Origin: Pseudocitrobacter vendiensis | Lineage (GTDB): Bacteria; Pseudomonadota; Gammaproteobacteria; Enterobacterales; Enterobacteriaceae | NCBI RefSeq assembly: GCF_943590815.1 | Contig: NZ_CALSBS010000036.1 | Span: 1-37,763 of the forward strand | DNA: 37,763 bases | Direction: 5' to 3' | Shown: positions 36,459 through 37,763 of the stretch, piece after piece | Numbering within the stretch: position 1 is the stretch's first letter | Layout: every line of letters begins with the position of its first letter | Notes under the pieces: model-generated | What the model saw: only the letters and a program-made list of their open reading frames with translations | Database searches by the model: none | Told to the model about the DNA's origin: nothing | Made by a program: the position numbers and the translations under genes

Positions 36459-37129
36459 TATTTTCTCCTCGCCAGTAAGCCGAGCATGGAAAGCAGGACG
36501 GGTAAACCGACCGGCGCGAAAGGTACGGAAGCCAGTGAGATAGCCGCTCCGCTGGATGCGCGGATAAGTGACGTTTTACTTTTCTTCAGTGCCGGAAGCA
36601 CTAACGCCAGCAGAATGGCCGGGAACACGGCATCGAGGCCAATAGTTTCCGGGGAGGGAAGAAGTTTGCCGACGCCCGCACCCAGAAGCGTTCCCGCAGG
36701 CCAAACAAAAGCAACACCCAGCCCGCATAGCCAGAATGCCGCTTTACGTTGTTCTGGGGTCGGTTGTGATAGGCCAAAAACGACACTCTCATCATTCATA
36801 ATGTGGCAGCCGAGAAAACTCAGCATGCGTTTGCCCACCAGGTCACGGACGGTAATACCAAACGGGAAATGGCGTGCGTTAACCAGCAGTCCCGCTACCG
36901 CTGCTGCGAGTGGGTTCCCGCCACTGGCAACGATACCGATAAACATAAATTCAGATGCGCCCGCCAGTACGGTGAGTGAAAGAATCAGCGGTACCCATAG
37001 CGGGAAACCGTACGCCATTGCCAGCGAGCCGTAGGAAACTGCGACGATCCCGACCGCAAGACAGACCAGGAAAATCGCTTTTAAGGTGTCACCTTTCAGG
37101 CAACCAAAATGTTTTTTGAACATGATCAT
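36458..37129 (-). CDS. AzlC-family branched-chain amino acid exporter subunit
   Basis: This 223-residue inner-membrane protein of the AzlC (YgaZ-like) family has about seven hydrophobic helices. The characteristic block VNARHFPFGITVRDLVG lies near residue 85, and GCHIMNDESVVFGL follows. It should form an exporter with the AzlD protein encoded downstream. The gene starts at 37129 or at a second ATG at 37123; neither has a strong ribosome-binding site. It diverges from an XRE-cupin regulator gene, which probably controls it. Confidence 0.9.
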   Translation of the reverse strand: MIMFKKHFGCLKGDTLKAIFLVCLAVGIVAVSYGSLAMAYGFPLWVPLILSLTVLAGASEFMFIGIVASGGNPLAAAVAGLLVNARHFPFGITVRDLVGKRMLSFLGCHIMNDESVVFGLSQPTPEQRKAAFWLCGLGVAFVWPAGTLLGAGVGKLLPSPETIGLDAVFPAILLALVLPALKKSKTSLIRASSGAAISLASVPFAPVGLPVLLSMLGLLARRK

Positions 37130-37150
37130 TGGCTATATCGAACGAATTTC

Positions 37151-37160
37151 CATTATAATG
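37151..37160. promoter_or_regulatory. Palindrome with divergent -10 elements between azlC and the XRE-cupin gene
   Basis: CATTATAATG is a perfect palindrome that contains TATAAT on both strands. It is flanked by partly symmetrical TTC and GAA. It could be both the divergent -10 element and the operator of the adjacent XRE-cupin regulator. Confidence 0.45.
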
Positions 37161-37225
37161 AACGCAACAGAAGGCCTTTTCAAGATAATCAATTCGTCCG
37201 ATCAATAGAAAAATGGAGTGGCATT

Positions 37226-37763
37226 ATGACGCAGCCAATCAGCGTGATCGCAAAAAGTCTGGTACGCGAGCGTATGAGGACAGGGCTGTCTTTGGCGGAA
37301 ATCGCCCGTCGTGCCGGTATTGCGAAATCGACGCTCTCCCAGCTTGAAGCAGGGAATGGTAATCCTAGCCTGGAAACGCTGTGGTCGCTCTGCGTCGCGC
37401 TGGATATCCCTTTCAGCCGTCTGCTCGAACCACAAGTGCAGAAGACGCAGGTGATTCGTCGGGGCGAAGGGGTGAAAGTGCTGGCGGAGCAGGCGAACTA
37501 CCAGGCGACGCTGTTGGCAACCTGTCCGCCCGGCGCACGTCGCGATATCTATCTGCTGACAACGCAGCCAGGCGCGGATCGTATCTCACAACCCCATCCT
37601 GTTGGTTCGGTAGAGCATATTATTGTGATGCAAGGTCGCGCGCTGGTTGGGTTAACCGACGCGCCGGAAGAGTTAAGTGAGGGGGATTACATCTGCTATC
37701 CTGGCGATCAGGCGCATATTTTTAAAGCGCTGGAGCCTGATACCCTGGCGATTCTGGTTGCTG
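37226..37763 (+). CDS. XRE-family regulator with C-terminal cupin domain (partial)
   Basis: The gene runs off the right end of the window; 179 residues are visible. An HTH of the Cro/C1 type occupies about residues 8-65 (LSLAEIARRAGIAKSTLSQLEAG). A cupin domain follows from about residue 105 (VEHIIVMQGRALVGL, then GDYICYPGDQAHIFKA). GGAG lies 7 nt before the ATG. Such HTH-cupin proteins sense small molecules, often amino acids, and control adjacent transporters, so AzlCD is the natural target here. Confidence 0.9.
   Translation, partial: MTQPISVIAKSLVRERMRTGLSLAEIARRAGIAKSTLSQLEAGNGNPSLETLWSLCVALDIPFSRLLEPQVQKTQVIRRGEGVKVLAEQANYQATLLATCPPGARRDIYLLTTQPGADRISQPHPVGSVEHIIVMQGRALVGLTDAPEELSEGDYICYPGDQAHIFKALEPDTLAILVA

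Noticed and set aside
1-37763. CRISPR arrays, tRNA or rRNA genes, complete insertion sequences, prophage
   Set aside because: I found no regularly spaced repeats, cloverleaf genes, transposases or integrases on reading both strands.

Overview
The window is chromosomal DNA of a member of the Enterobacteriaceae. Gene order and protein sequences follow the Escherichia coli mobB-fdhD segment: mobB, mobA, yihD, srkA, dsbA, yihF, yihG, polA, spf, engB, csrC, yihI, hemN, glnG, glnL, glnA, bipA, yihLMN, yihX, yihY, dtd, fabY, then fdhE, fdoI, fdoH, fdoG, fdhD. The divergence from E. coli and the genes to the right of fdhD point to a relative such as Enterobacter, Lelliottia, Leclercia, Kosakonia or Citrobacter. 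The genus cannot be fixed by eye.

Left core (1-18900). This part holds molybdenum cofactor nucleotidylation (mobAB), the envelope-stress pair srkA-dsbA with a CpxR-like box, and DNA polymerase I with DnaA boxes upstream. Two global regulatory RNAs follow, Spot 42 after polA and CsrC before yihI. The oxygen-independent coproporphyrinogen III oxidase gene hemN comes next. The complete nitrogen-regulated glnA-glnL-glnG operon carries a sigma-54 promoter, three upstream NtrC sites, a perfect NtrC palindrome before glnL, and a glnA 3' UTR that should yield the small RNA GlnZ. An unlisted 53-codon membrane peptide gene lies between yihI and hemN.

Middle (18900-25201). A GntR regulator, a TIM-barrel isomerase-like protein and an MFS transporter (yihLMN) are followed directly by yihX. 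The ompL and sulfoquinovose genes found between yihN and yihX in E. coli K-12 are absent. A tightly overlapped run, yihX-yihY-dtd-fabY, follows.

Accessory island (25202-28972). Between fabY and fdhE lie three different type II toxin-antitoxin modules: higBA, a RelE/HigB2-type toxin with an NadS-like antitoxin, and vapBC. They sit with an HSL-family esterase gene and a small Cys-rich CxCWMCG protein gene. Each toxin-antitoxin module has its own inverted-repeat operator candidate. A 19-bp perfect direct repeat brackets the second module plus the small Cys-rich gene. This is the most variable and most interesting part of the window.

Right part (28973-37763). The aerobic formate dehydrogenase operon fdoGHI-fdhE includes an in-frame selenocysteine UGA with a SECIS hairpin. 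It diverges from fdhD, with a CRP-like site between them. After these come a periplasmic DUF1471 (YdgH/BhsA/McbA-type) protein, an AzlCD-type branched-chain amino acid exporter pair, and a divergent XRE-cupin regulator cut by the window end.
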